A DNA stretch of 64,000 nucleotides from Rutstroemia sp. NJR-2017a BVV2 (Eukaryota; Ascomycota; Leotiomycetes; Helotiales; Rutstroemiaceae). Below the pieces are notes generated by a model. The model ran no database searches. It was given only the letters and a program-made list of their open reading frames with translations, and had not been told where the DNA came from. Position 1 is the first letter of the stretch. Every line of letters begins with the position of its first letter. The stretch covers positions 186,001 to 250,000 of the forward strand of contig NJPS01000037.1 of NCBI GenBank assembly GCA_002946415.1. The letters are read 5' to 3'. The translations under genes were made by a program, and so were the position numbers. Positions 34,896 through 47,119 of the stretch are shown here, piece after piece.

Positions 34896-36211
34896 CTAAG
34901 TATACCCATTACAAGCTCCGCTCCCTGCTATACTATTCAAATCCTTCGGAATAACCCCCGCCTTAACCGCATCCTGATAACTCCACCGATAATCATTCAG
35001 CTGACTCTTCCACGTCCAGAAAATCCAACCTAGAGCATGATTCTCGTATCCCATGACTTGTGCCTCGAACCACTGTTTGTAGAAGGCGGCTTGAGTGGAT
35101 GTCGACCATGCGGCTGTGTTCTCGACGTTGTCTGGGGGGGAGAGGGAAAATTCTCCGACGATGGTCGGTCCGCCCGTGCTGGAGACGGGGTTGTATGTGC
35201 AGGAGGATTTGAGATAGGCGGATTGGGAGACGGCTACTGAGCTGTCCCATTTGAGGTAACGATGCTCGTCATCTGAGGGCGCGTTAGTTTATAGGTATAT
35301 GAATAGGAGGATAACAGGAGAAGGGACTTACATGCTAGAGAAACGCCACCGGAAAGACCTGAGTTGGGATCACCTGATCCCCACCCCTTATCCATAGCTT
35401 CCACATGCAGGTAATTATTAGAAGTAACACCAAGCGCCGATTCAGCATCTCGAATTGCCTTGTAAGCAGCTGGATAGAACGACGAGATCATAGATGCGGC
35501 CGCAGAGTTTTGAACAGGCTCATTCACAATACCTATCATGCCGACATTTCGGAAGGCAGTGTTGCTGTGAATGTTTGTGGTGAGCCATGAAAGGAACTTC
35601 TCTCCACGAGCATACTGGTAGTCGACGTAGAAACCGGGTGTAGAAGCATATTGTCCGGTGTCTGGGTTGGACGCAACTTGTGCACCTGGAGCTCCGTGCA
35701 TGTCAATGATAATGTACATGCCAGCGTTAGCTGCAGCGGCGCAAATGCTCTCGAGGTATGTGAGACCTCCTTGGGGGAAGTGCTCGCTGTCGGAGTAGAC
35801 CAAGCTTTCCATCATCCAGTATCCTACAGGAATACGGATGGTGTTGATGCCGTAGCTTGACATCTCTGAGATGTCGGCAGAAGTGATCCATGTTTTCCAA
35901 TGGTTCTGGAATGCTGTGTTGGCCGCTGCCTGACCAAGACCGGATACGCAATCGAATTCGGAATTGTATGCACCACAGCCCATAGCGGACCAAGCTGATT
36001 CAGCTATCCATGGCTCGAAAACGAAAAGTGAACCAAGGTTCACGCCACGAATCTTGCCTGAAGCGGGAGTCCAGCGGCGTGCTGTCGGGTGTTTGGCGGT
36101 GGTGTTGAATAGCGAGAGTCCATCGTGTGCACGAATATCTTTATCAGTCCCCGGCATCCAGGCACTAGCTGTGCCAGCCAGGAACGCTGTTAGGAGGGTT
36201 GAGAAATACAT
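34896..36211 (-). CDS. Secreted GH5 glucanase, probable endo-beta-1,6-glucanase
   Basis: Hydrolyses beta-1,6-glucan (or beta-1,3-glucan) of fungal walls. Minus-strand exons 36211-35332 and 35272-34896 with intron 35273-35331 (GTAAGT, CAG) give 418 aa. Signal peptide MYFSTLLTAFLAGTASA. RGVNLGSLFVFEPWIAESAW and YGINTIRIPVGYW are GH5 signatures. The acid/base Glu is in GIVNEP and the nucleophile Glu in TIVGEFSLS (exon 2). The C-terminus GWIFWTWKSQ is also conserved. The N-terminal signature most resembles the fungal endo-1,6-glucanase B (ExgB-type) group rather than classical exo-1,3-glucanases; that subgroup call is from memory of the family. Confidence 0.9.
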
Positions 36212-38362
36212 GATGAAGAGTTAATATGAAGCAGATAGAAGTCCGCAATGCGGAAAAGGAAGGACTGATAACACTTTTAAAAAGTGCAAGTAAATGAATG
36301 AAGTAGACTCATGAGTCTTAGAAATGAGTGTCAGTGATGGAAGGAAGTTGGAATGACCGACGAAGTGTGGCTGAATGAGGATTGGAGATGAATCTTATAT
36401 GCTTCTGCAGGAATGGTGACGGCGCCATCTATCCGGAGAACTACCTCCTCATGACAAGTTCGTTAGGATGTTTGTCAAAGTTTCAATTTCCCCTCATCAT
36501 TTGACCGGAGTTCACCAACCAAAATCAGGAAGGTCACTCTAACAATAGGCCCGTCTTTTCGATCCTCCCTTCAGGATTCGGCCAAGCGGCCACGCCGTTG
36601 TAGGGAGTGAATTGACTATCCATCCTTTTTATTTCTCGGCCATCATGGGATTAAGATGAAGGGCAAGCTATGCTAGCAGCGTAGAGGTTCCCCAGTTACA
36701 CTGGTTTATGAAACTTCTCCGCTTGTTCTGGGGTGGTTCAGGGGTAAGGGCAGTTTTCGGCAATAAGCAGCATGATTGGGCCGGTGCATTCCGCCCATAA
36801 TTTCTGCAAAATGCATTTTTGTGACATACCGTTTGTCCCTTAATCGAATTAAGTAGTCACGGCCGAGAAAGAATAACCCCTTGGGTTTTAGACCTTCTAA
36901 TCATGGACGCTGGACTACTGGTTGTGGGATGGGTTTTCCTCACTCCACAAATCACGGAAGAAAGATTTGTTGATCGACATCACGATGGAGCAATTCGGGC
37001 TCACGTAACGTTGTAGTGAGCGTTTCGCGACGTACTCTTAGGAAATGATTTATCTTACTGCAACGGGGCTCGGGATAGAGATCGTGCTGCAGGAACATGA
37101 CTTCAGCCAGATCCAAAGTTTCAAAATGCAAGATAAGCTCAAGAAATGAGGAAAGCTCGTGCGAAAGTAGTAGTGGCAGGATTCGCACAGCCATTATGGG
37201 TGTCCATTTGGTGATGCGATGCAGGGAGATGGAAGGCGTAGGATTTTGAACCTTGGGACTTTCCCAAGATCTAAGGTTAAAATCGAGGAAACCTTTGTAC
37301 GTAAACCCGTCGCTGCTGGGACCTCGATTCATCTTGAGACACTCAAGGGTATAAAAGCCGTGCACCAACTCCACGGCATGTCCTGCTCTTTCTGCAGGTA
37401 CTCCGTAATCTCCGTCAAGGAACAAAGGGAGTTTTGGTGATCATTGATCGGCATGATGGAACTAATTGTTTCCGTCGCCCTGGGCGCAGAGAGGTGTCAG
37501 CGGCGCGCGAGCGTGGGAATAAAACCTCTGAATTGCCATCGCCGGCGGTAGCATCGTGTGCCAAGGGTGGCATCACATGGAGATTCATCGCGGCTCGTTG
37601 AAGGTTCGTAATGCTATCGGACTCCTCACGAAAGTCGTGTTATTGGCATCATTGCGAATTGAGTTGAAAGTTGTGTTCGCTGGTATTACTTTGTTTTTCT
37701 GGTTGGTGAGGACCCAGAGGCCAGCAGCCGAAAATTAGGCTCCGGTCGGCACCTGTCACTGCAGACGTGCAGAACTTACCCCACAAACTTGGCGCTCGAG
37801 CTCTCGACCCCCAACAACTAACAATACTGTTACTATCACTGTCACTATCACCAACTTCCTTGGAGAGCCTTGGACATATATCATGTCCGTGTTGTGTACT
37901 GAAATAATATATCTTGTCAGCTGCTGCGACTATGATTTATACGCACATCCACACGAAGGAAGATACAAGCTGCTTAATCTCTACAATAGGCAACGATTGT
38001 TGGTTGCTAACTCTCTCCGGCCTCTAGGATTTCTTAAAATGGGGCTCGAAATCCTGCTTCGACTACGCACGAGAGCTGCATGTGGCCTTTCACAAAAAAG
38101 GGTAGGTTGAACGAACATCCGCATGCACCGAGCCTAGGTACGATCTCTCGGCGAGGGCAGAGATTCATAGAGACTCTAACATTCCTAAGCATTTCACGTC
38201 GCCGACTTGACTACTCTAGCGCTCGTCGACTTCACGTCAGCTCGAGTAATACTTTGACCCTCCATCTTCCTCTAAATGCAAGTTAAAGAAAGGAAGGAGA
38301 GTCAATCAGGTACGATCTTGGAATCATTATCTTTTGCATTGCACCGGTGCACCTAACTACAT
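36212..38362. other. Long intergenic region between divergent GH5 and esterase genes
   Basis: 2.1 kb; contains the low-confidence ORF at 36952-37425 and the two promoters. CCATCATTTGACC-like and GGGGT elements are scattered but unremarkable. Confidence 0.4.
36952..37425 (-). CDS. Hypothetical ORF or gene remnant
   Basis: About 157 codons open on the minus strand without an ATG at the left end (it begins with TTG; a TGA lies a few codons upstream). Composition looks protein-like (GVPAERAGHAVELVHG; LRVRRETLTTTLREPELLHRD), but I recognise no family and find no upstream exon. It may be a decayed gene. Confidence 0.25.
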   Translation of the reverse strand: MFLDGDYGVPAERAGHAVELVHGFYTLECLKMNRGPSSDGFTYKGFLDFNLRSWESPKVQNPTPSISLHRITKWTPIMAVRILPLLLSHELSSFLELILHFETLDLAEVMFLQHDLYPEPRCSKINHFLRVRRETLTTTLREPELLHRDVDQQIFLP

Positions 38363-39447
38363 ATGTCCGCCATGATGCATTATTTCCCGCCCCACGCTGC
38401 TGTATTGTTCTGCTTGGCGACTTTACTCTTCCGGAGTAAAGCCACTGTCTATGCTGAGCAGCACCCCGCATCACTGTCGCTACCATCTGAAGTTTGCAGC
38501 AAGCCTCTACCAGCAAACACGACCATCGGTCGACCGCAAAATATCTCCATAACCAGTTCTGACGTTCCGCGTTCCTACCTCCTCGTCATCCCACCTCTGT
38601 ACACGGCTCAAGCCTCCTCGCCCGTGATTTTTTCCTTCCATGGCGGCAACAGAAATGCAACAGACCAGCTTGAACTTGATGAATTGACGTCCCCGTTCTT
38701 TAATAATAATTCCATAGTTGTTTATCCCCAGGGAATCAATGTTCGTATCATTCTTCTTCACCCCAACTACTCCCACAAGACTGAAGAAATACCAACATAT
38801 ATATATTCTAGCAAAAATGGGAAGGCGACCCAGGGCAGACGCAAAATGACACCCAATTCGTCACCGACATCATCGCTAGTCTAGAATCAACCTACTGCGT
38901 CGACAGCAACCGGATTTATGCAACCGGAAAATCAGACGGCGGCGGCTTCTGCAATACTCTTGCATGCCATCCTGTTCTATCAACCAAAATCGCAGCTTTT
39001 GCTCCAGTCTCCGGCGCATTTTACATCGACGTGCAGCCCTGCACTCCCAGCAGTGTTCCTATACCATGCTCACCCGGCCGACCCAAAGTCCCCATGTTGG
39101 AATTTCATGGTGGGAAAGACAAAACAATTCATTACTCCGGACAGGCAGATCGCTCGAATGAGTGCTTACCCACGATCCCGCATTGGGTGAGGGAATGGGC
39201 GAAGAGGGATGGACTAGGCCTGAAGAACGTGACGACGGAGTTGACAAACGATACTCTGGTCTACACGTATGGTACGGGGAACGAGACGGGGTTGGTGACA
39301 CATGTTTTTGACTCGAGTATTGGACATGATTGGCCGAGCACGGAGCTGAATGATGATTCCAGAAGGGACGGAGATGAACCCGCGACCTTTAATGCCACAT
39401 CCATGATTATGGAGTGGTTCCAGAAGCATGTCTTGCCGTCAGATTAA
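38363..39447 (+). CDS. Secreted CE1-like esterase (feruloyl esterase / PHB-depolymerase type)
   Basis: Alpha/beta-hydrolase that would cleave ferulate esters on arabinoxylan or similar esters. Exons 38363-38740 and 38812-39447 with intron 38741-38811 (unusual donor GTTCGT, TAG acceptor) give 337 aa. A hydrophobic N-terminus follows MSAMMHYF. FSFHGGNRNATD is the oxyanion segment, and GKSDGGG holds the nucleophile Ser (G-x-S-x-G). HGGKDKTIHY holds the Asp, and SSIGHDWPS holds the His. Multiple N-glycosylation sequons fit secretion. Substrate preference is not decided by sequence. Confidence 0.85.
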
Positions 39448-40166
39448 AGGCCCTTGTCCAGGATTTGGCAGGATTTGTAGCTGATATTCGAGGAACATCA
39501 TTTAATGATGAAGGTACCCTAATATTCAGACCGAAATAGATCAGTTTTCATGGATTGGCAGTTGGACGTGTGCATATATGCATCGGGTTTGTCTTTGGCG
39601 AATGCTCTCATGAACAAACGATCTGCCCGCACATAGAAGCGATTTAGAGAACGGCCCCCTTTGGGCAGTACCGATCTGTCAGTAGAGTAAGTGGCCCTGC
39701 ATCGTGATGTTCGGCCAGTCGCTATATCTTTTCCGCATGTTCGAATGATGACAGCTATCGCCGGTGTGCATTTTTTGTCGAGAACGTTCAATTGCACAGC
39801 TGCATCCAAGCTGTATCCGAGACACCAATTTTATCCTGAGTTTTCATGATGAGGATTGCCAGTTTTTTAACCGCGAAAACGTTTTGGACCTGGTGGAGGT
39901 CTTCGCAGAAAGAGTTAGGTAAGTAGCGCTCGCTGTCGAAGGCGCCTCAATGACGTCATAAATATCTCCTCCTAAAGGAAAACGCGATTCTCTCTTAGGC
40001 AGATCCAGAACTTGATATTACTTGATATGAGATTTCCAAGTCTCACCAACTGATAACCTGTAATATATTTGCTTTTCAGAAACATAGAATCATTGGATTC
40101 ATCCCGACGACAGCTCACAAAACAATTGATACACTCCCACCATCACCGACCATCAAATTCCAAACA
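39448..40166. other. Intergenic region
   Basis: 3' UTR and promoter; no gene seen. Confidence 0.4.
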
Positions 40167-40713
40167 ATGTCACCCCTTCTACCCCTCGTCTCTATTGCTC
40201 AACTTTCCCTCACCACCTACACGCTCTATCTTTCTTCCCTTGCCATTCCTAAACTCCTTTCGTACGAAGACAAAGCGAAAACCGCATCCAAGTACTCCAA
40301 CATTGCCGAAGAGCAATTATTCAAAACACGTGCTACGCAAGCTGCGAGCGTGGGGAGTGTAGGTTATTCTTTGTCTCTTGTTCTATACCCCCTTGGCCAA
40401 CTCTTCTGTGCTTCAAAGTGAAGTGAACACAGCTGACAGAAAGTAAAAGCTCATCCTAACACTCCTCTCCACCTCCACTATCCTCTTCACAAACACCCCG
40501 AGGTCTACAACGCTTGCACTGGCGGGTATCAATGTTGTGGCGTTGTTGGGTGTGAGGGAATACGTGGGAAACTTCTGGAAATCGAAACCGAAGGTTCCGT
40601 TGCCGGGAACTGGCGATTATAATGATGCGGTGGGGTTGACGATGAAGACTAGGGAGATGCAGGTGTGGTTGGCGGCGGGGTGGGGGTTGATGGGGGTGTT
40701 TGCGATGCTGTGA
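40167..40713 (+). CDS. Small integral membrane protein, unknown function
   Basis: Exons 40167-40358 and 40450-40713; intron 40359-40449 (GTAGGT donor, GCTGAC branch, AAG acceptor) gives 151 aa. Hydrophobic helices: residues about 4-28, about 58-82 (created across the splice: ASVGS joined to LILTLL), about 88-104 and the C-terminal WLAAGWGLMGVFAML. A charged loop (YEDKAKTASKYSNIAEEQ) separates the first two. No family recognised. The clean phase-0 splice joining two hydrophobic halves supports the model. Confidence 0.7.
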
Positions 40714-41032
40714 TTCTACGGGAGAATAGGGAGAGATGCAAAGAGCAAGGTGGAGGGATGGAAGTGAGTGAGACACAAGGAGACTAGTGGGTGGCGAGGG
40801 TGTCTTGGGAGGTTGTGATGGAAACAAATACCAGAGAAGAGGAAGGTGCCAAGTCTCCACGAGAATCAAGCATATCGCGGAGCGGGTGAAGGATGACCAG
40901 TAATAATAAGATCAGGCAGAATATTGACATCGGGGAGACTGGCAGTAAAAATGATATGAAGACTAGAACGCAACTTATGACAATGGTTCTTTTTAACAAC
41001 CAAATATTAACTATTCGCACACCAATCTCTGG
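40714..41032. other. Convergent intergenic spacer
   Basis: About 320 bp between the convergent membrane-protein and peroxidase genes; carries their terminators. Confidence 0.4.
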
Positions 41033-42623
41033 TTACAAAAACAGCAAGTCGAGCACTGCCCCTTTACTATCCAGTACCTCCACCCCCACACTGCCCGTCG
41101 CCAGAACACCCAAGTCCACCGACCCCTCCCACAATTTCAGCCCCGCTTTCGTGCCTATGGATTTCAAATTGGATATATCGTAACTACCTATTGCTGGTCC
41201 CAAGGTTCCTTGTTGTGGAATCGGTGCTTTTATCGAAACTTTTGGTGTGCTGTAAGATGGTTGTTGAGCAATTGTTACGTTGACCTTTGTTGATGAAGAC
41301 GAGGAAGAGGACGAGAGAGTTGGAACCACGAAGGTGGAAGAGTATGGGATAGTGAATTTGGATGTCACGGAGGAGGAGGTTATGGTGAATGACTGTAGAC
41401 TGGAGGGGTTGCCGACGGGGATGGAGAAAGGAAAAAAGGCAGTTGTGCCGAAGACGTTCGTTCCTGTTGCAGATTCGGCTGATAGGGTGATGGTCGGGTG
41501 GGAGCTTGGGTTCAGAGTGATGGTTTTTGGTGGCGTTGAGCTGACAGGTGCGAGAACCTAGATATGTTAGTATTTGCATATGGAGAATGAATCCTATAGA
41601 ATTTAGATATACCCTGATATACCCTTTGAAGATAAGGCTTCCATCCGATGTAAAGTCAAATGTTGCATTGACGGGTTTAATAGCCATCGGAGATATAATA
41701 TTAGACAAAACAACCTCTTTCGGTACGGTCTCGACCATGCGTTGCATTAAAGGTACGCAAGTGTTTAAGAAACTTTCTTCCTGCTCATAGAGCTGATGCA
41801 TGGTCGCATTTCCATCGCTCTCGTATAATCGAAGATCACTTCTAGACGACTCGTTGAATGAAGTTACGAGAGGTCCGCCTTGGTTACCAGTCCCATCGAT
41901 GTATTCATGCACAACTTTCATGTCGAATACATCCACGGTACCATCAAAGTGAATACCGCCGGCGGTGTTACTGGAATTGACGGCTTCGGGGCCAACAACT
42001 GTTGGGAAACCTCCGTGATGAACACTGCCCATTGTATGACCGCAGGCTGTGAGCCCAATTGAATCGACTTGATTAAACCCTGCATTGGCGAAAAATTCCA
42101 AAGTCTGTTCGAGAGATGTCTCTGGTGCAGGTACCCCCTCCTCGCCCATACCAGTAGCATCGATTCTGCCGCCTCGCACGGGTATCTGGGGCCCGCCACA
42201 GTTTCCTACACTCATGCTGACAGAAAGTGCCACGATATCTGCCATGCTGACTCTTGCATTGACGTACGGTCTGAAGAAAGCAAAAGAGTCGTTGAATGCA
42301 CTTCCAGAGTCCTCTTCCCTCAGAGTTTCAAATCCGATACTGGCATCAATGCCACCGGTACCTTTATCCACTCGAGCAGTTACAAAGTCGTGAAAGGCTA
42401 CTCGAAGCCATTGGGCAGCTGTCTCTCGACCGAATGTCTGAGCTCCAGAAACATAATTCGAGCAAGGAGTGATTGCATCAGCAAATCCAGATGCATATGC
42501 GCCATGGGTATCCACGAGAATATGCTCAATTTCAGATGATACTGCATCAGGGTAGAAGAAGGCTGCCTGGGTGAGAGCGGCAACGGTGAGTAACAACAAG
42601 TATGCTAGCAACTTCGCCATCAT
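41033..42623 (-). CDS. Secreted haem peroxidase (plant/fungal superfamily) with Ser-rich C-terminal domain
   Basis: Peroxide-dependent oxidase of aromatic substrates. Start at the ATGATG pair (42623); the frame extends upstream only through a GTG. Exons 42623-41613 and 41557-41033, intron 41558-41612 (CTAAC branch), give about 511 aa. Signal peptide about MMAKLLAYLLLLTVAALTQA. The distal site is WLRVAFHDF (Arg, His); the proximal His is in LTACGHTMGSVHHGG. VSMADIVALS, GNCGGPQIPVRGGR and later DG/DS segments are typical of the superfamily. Beyond the catalytic domain (about residue 330) lies a 170-aa extension of Ser/Thr-rich beta-type sequence, including a run of about eight serines. Class II versus ascorbate/cytochrome-c-like class is not settled. 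Confidence 0.87.
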
Positions 42624-42783
42624 TGTGGTAAGAGGAGCGCCAACGCGAGACACTGGTCAAGGGGATGCTTCGAAGAAACCCGTAGGCTTTACCGTTATTT
42701 ATAACATTTGATGGAGGAAAATGTTCTCCATGCTTAGTACAAAATATACCATAGCAAGTTTGGCACCACCTCGTAAGACATAT

Positions 42784-43371
42784 TTAGAGTCCATGTGTAT
42801 CCCACCATGCATCCCGCCATTGTGGTGCATTTTTGAATAGCTGGGGTGATGATTGGTGACCGACAAAATACCGGTCAGCAATAGTGCCACAATCGTTATT
42901 AATCAATACATGGTAATCACTAGGATAAGCAAGCTTGTCCGATGTGGGAAACTTCCACCACTGGGGATATTGATAATGTGAATTCAGAAGACATTCCATG
43001 GAAGACGCTGTCCACGGTCGATGTACTAGTTTGTCAGCAATTCGAAAACGAGCAACGAACTTGAGCAAATCTTCGAGTAACCTAGGCTTTGGGAAATGAT
43101 TGTGGAGAATAGTCTCTGCACAAGCTTTCTCACTTTAAGCCGCCCAAGGCATGAAGAAACTTTCGATATGGTGAGGGGATGTCGTGGCGAATACACTCGG
43201 TCTACCGATATACTTAATGCTGTGCCAACTCGTATAGCTTGGTGGGGAAGCGACTGAAGATGTAGCATGTGAGCTAGAGAAGAGTGATGGCTTTAGCAGA
43301 GGTCTAGCCTTTTTGTTCTGCTGGAGAATTTCCCGGTGTATCGCCGCCTTGATATCAGGAGAGTAAGTCAT
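42784..43371 (-). pseudogene. 195-codon ORF interrupted by one in-frame TAA
   Basis: From the ATG at 43371 the frame reads 78 codons (ends FFMPWAA), meets a TAA at 43137-43135, then stays open in the same frame to 42784. The second half resembles a real protein (WTASSMECLLNSHYQYPQWW; DYHVLINNDCGTIADRYF). No intron I can place removes the stop, because the nearest GTGAGA donor lies after it. It could be a young pseudogene, stop-codon read-through, or two unrelated ORFs. The product is not recognised. Confidence 0.5.
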
Positions 43372-44328
43372 GGCCTAGGTTGACGTTAAACTTAAAGCAG
43401 CCAGCCGAGGATACGAGAAGCGGCAAGAGCAAAAGAATAGCCTATCCGTCGAATGGCATCTAGATCTGCGAAGGACTATCAAAAAGACGCATATCCACAA
43501 CAGCCCATAGCCTGCGGGCGTTTCCTAGACACAGCAAACTGTCTGAACCATTACCCAGGGGCTACTCTGACAGCAGATGCCCAGATGCCGGTCGGTCATC
43601 CCAACATTCGAAAGTCGTATGCACAGCATGAATAATGAATGGCCTTCAAGTGTGATAATGTTTGCTCTAGCCTTAACCTTACCAATTGCTGAATACTTGA
43701 GATAAGAAGAGCTAATTGCCAACACAGGCAACTGTTTCTTTCGTGCAGGGCACTTTTTCCACCTGCAGATAGCCCTGCAGGCGATTCAGTCGGTTGACCC
43801 CACATCGGCAGTCAACCCAATCTGCAGTATTCAAGGTTCCATTTCCCCAAACGAGAATTGAGTGAAGCCATAACTTAATATCAGCAAGTACTGTCAGTTA
43901 CATCGAGTTATGCAAATGTTTTGTCATGCTTACCCGTTGCAAGTGACACGGAGATCATTACCCGAATTCGACTTTCCAAACCGATTTTGATGGCTGTCTC
44001 ATCTCTAGGTAACTTTAGTGCTACTTCGTGCCCCAGAACGCGCCTTTCTATCCACTTTTTGGAGGCCAAGCCCCTCACTCATTGGTTCCAGCAGACAATC
44101 ATATCACGTGAATACAAATCTGTATCATCTCAGCAATTGTCAGTTTTACTAAGCAGTTGTTTCCCCACTACTAACCACAGCACCATCGACATGCATATAA
44201 TGATGCCGACGACTCAACATGAATTCTGCGAATCTATGTTAACCACTTCGAATTGAGAAGAGAAGGACCAGCTCGACCAGAAACAAGTCCTCTTAATCCT
44301 ACATCATTATTAGAGCGAAGTTCTCATC
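43372..44328. other. Intergenic region before FAD monooxygenase
   Basis: About 950 bp; ORFs here are short and without family signals. Confidence 0.4.
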
Positions 44329-46367
44329 ATGTCATCAAAGTCTTGGCCATATGAGGATAATGGTGGAAATGTTGATGACCAGTCGAGTTCGACGTCCAGT
44401 GGTGTAGTTGAGACTGATCTTTTGATTATTGGGGCTGGCCCTGCTGGAGCCTCTTTGGCTTGCTTCCTAGCCCAGCATGGTCAGTTTTCTATTATTATTT
44501 GCACTGACTACATCATGCTAATCATAAATATCAGGCCTCCGAGGTATAATGCTAGCAGCGACACCGGGCACTGCAGATACTCCCAGGGCTCATATCACCA
44601 ATATGGCTGCCCTGGAATGCCTGAGAGATATCGGATTGGAAGAAGAATGCTTGCAAGTTGCTGTGAAGGGTGACTCCATGCTCCACACACGCTGGTGTAA
44701 GAGTCTAGCAGGTGAAGAATTCGCTCGACTTTATTCCTGGGGTAATGATCCGAAGCGTATTGTAAGTTCTTCCCCAAAGTGCATGCTACGGCATTCTGAC
44801 AGCTGAGTTATTAGGGCGACTATGATGCCGCAAGTCCTTGCAAGCACATCGATATCCCTCAGACGGTACTCGAGCCCATCCTCATCAATCGTGCATCTCA
44901 CAGTGGATTCAGTTGTCGCTTTGATACCACCTTTCTCTCATTCGAGCGAGAGAACGAATCTGGTACTATTGTTAGTAAGGTTCAGGACAATTTGACGAAA
45001 CAAATTTACCATATTCGCTCCAAGTATCTGTTCGGATGCGATGGGGCACGGAGTCAGGTATTGCGACAACTTCAAATCCCCTTGATCAGAAAGCCTGGAC
45101 AGGGCCTAGCGATAAACGTACTGGCAAAGGTTGATCTTCAGCATGTTATGGAAAATCGCATGGGCAATCTTCATTGGATTCTGAGGCCGACTGAGGAGCA
45201 CCCTGCTTTTGGGTGGACCGGTCTTGCGAGAATGGTGAAGCCGTGGTCAGAGTAGGTTTCTAACCAGGGATTTGACGAATGAAGCTGACTTCTTCAGGTG
45301 GATGTTCATACTTTTCCCCGATCAAGGAGCTGGGACGGAGTTCAATCCCACGCAAGAAGAATATCTTAAATGCGTGAAGGATATGATTGGAGATGACTCA
45401 CTCGATGTCGAGATACTAGGTGTTTCGAAATGGTTCATTAATGAAATCGTAGCAGAGTATTACTCAGACGGAAATATGTATGGCCTGCCCATCGTTGAAA
45501 GGTGGAGAAAGTGCTAACTGTAGTTTCAGTTTCTGTCTGGGTGACGCAGTCCATCGTCATCCTCCCATCAACGGTTTGGGATCGAACACCTGTATCCAAG
45601 ATGCATACAACCTAGCATGGAAGATCGCTTATGTTTTGAAAGGTCAAGCAAGCAGTTCTCTCCTTGATTCATACAACATCGAGCGTCAGCCCGTAGGAAA
45701 AGCCATCGTCACTCGAGCGAACCAAGGCCTTCGAGAACACGGACCGGTCTGGGAAGCTTTGGGAATGACGGATCCCTCACTCGATGTCCGTCGGAAGAAT
45801 TTCGATGAACTATCTCAGGCAACGCCTGAGGGTGCACAACGAAGAGCAAGATTCAGGGCTGCCATTGAACTGACTTCGCATGAATTCCATGGTCTGGGAA
45901 TTGAGATGAATCAACGATATGAGTCTTCGGCCGTATTTACGGAAGACGAACAGTCCAGACCCCCGCTCCCAGCCGATGCTGACCTCGAGCATGAAATTAC
46001 CACGTATCCTGGAAGTCGTCTTCCACATGCATGGCTTAACACTAGAATCCCAGGAAAGCAATTCTCGACACAAGATCTCGCGGGTCATGGTGCATTTTGT
46101 CTCTTTACTGGGATTGGTGGGAAGAAATGGACGGAGGCTGCATCGAAAGTTGCAGAAGCTCTCAAAATTGAAATCAAGGCGTATAGTATTGGCTGGCAAC
46201 AGGATTATGAAGATGTTTATTTCGACTGGGAAAAGAGAAGGGAGGTCTCGGAAGACGGATGTGTGCTCGTGAGACCGGACAGATTCGTCGCGTGGCGATC
46301 GATAAAAATGATTGATGCACCGGAGGAAAAGTTATTGACTGTTCTCAAGGCGGTTCTTGGGAAATAG
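44329..46367 (+). CDS. FAD-dependent aromatic hydroxylase (phenol 2-monooxygenase-like)
   Basis: Flavoprotein hydroxylating a phenolic or similar ring with NAD(P)H and oxygen. Exons 44329-44479, 44535-44761, 44815-45251, 45298-45477 and 45530-46367 (introns 46-55 nt) give about 610 aa. The FAD-binding Rossmann motif LLIIGAGPAGASL is at residues about 31-43. The DG motif is YLFGCDGARSQ. The GD motif GDAVHRHPPINGLGSN follows the last splice (FCLGD). The C-terminal 180 aa carry a thioredoxin-like fold, as in phenol hydroxylases. There is no signal peptide. The neighbouring peroxidase could act on related phenolics, but no true cluster is visible. The substrate is unknown. Confidence 0.92.
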
Positions 46368-46753
46368 AATCTCTATTGCGGGGTTGTCGCTTGATCTAAA
46401 GTGATATCGCATGTCCAGTTATGTTTGAGGGATTAGTTCCTATCCCCACTTTGCATACGTTTTAAAACGTCAAATAGAGATTTCTTCTTCTCCTCATCTA
46501 CAACGCTCGACTTGTGTAAAGGCGTGGCAAGAAGTTTTTGTTTTACATCAGCACCTTAGTTGAAGCTGCACGATTGTTCATATTCACTCGGAACAGCATT
46601 TGTTTTCTTTGTTGTTACATTTCGCTAGCACAGCAGAAGAATTCAATCAACAGAAATGCACATCATTTTGGGTACAGATTTAAATGTTTTAATCGCTATA
46701 CGCATGGCAATGAGATTCTAGTTAATGGTGAGAGGGCTTTCTTCCTCAAATTC
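46368..46753. other. Convergent intergenic spacer
   Basis: About 390 bp, AT-rich, between the FAD monooxygenase and a small minus-strand gene. Confidence 0.4.
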
Positions 46754-47119
46754 TCAAAAACAGAAAGTATCGGGTGCCACCCCCCACTCCAACGAAACCA
46801 TACAATATTGGTCTCCATTCCCTGGCGCAAAGCCTCCCCAGTTCAGACACCAAACATGGTTTTTCAACAACAAATTCTCTTTTATGTATGCCTCAGTGAT
46901 CTTGCCATTCCCGGTGTAAATATAGAAATAGCCGATCGTTCCTAATGCGCGACTCCATGTAAGACCAATATTCGGATCGTCGTGATCTTCTGCAAGCTTG
47001 CACACCATTTGGTAAAGCGACTGCGCTATGTCTTGGCCGTGTTGACAGTGCCCGATGCCTTCGAAGCGGGATGGTCGTCCGTTTTCTAGCTGACGAGCGC
47101 TGGGATAATTTGATGCCAT
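46754..47119 (-). CDS. Hypothetical protein, 121 aa
   Basis: ATG at 47119. The ORF has protein-like character: SRFEGIGHCQHGQDIAQSLY, GLTWSRALGTIGYFYIYTG and a Cys/Trp-rich end (VWCLNWGG, GDQYCMVSLEW). No signal peptide and no known family. A single exon is assumed, and the C-terminus could extend by splicing. It might be part of a larger gene whose other exons I did not find. Confidence 0.5.
   Translation of the reverse strand: MASNYPSARQLENGRPSRFEGIGHCQHGQDIAQSLYQMVCKLAEDHDDPNIGLTWSRALGTIGYFYIYTGNGKITEAYIKENLLLKNHVWCLNWGGFAPGNGDQYCMVSLEWGVAPDTFCF

Noticed and set aside
34896..46367. Secondary-metabolite gene cluster
   Set aside because: The FAD monooxygenase, peroxidase and esterase are present, but no backbone enzyme (PKS, NRPS, terpene cyclase) or pathway regulator is nearby; better read as independent degradative genes.
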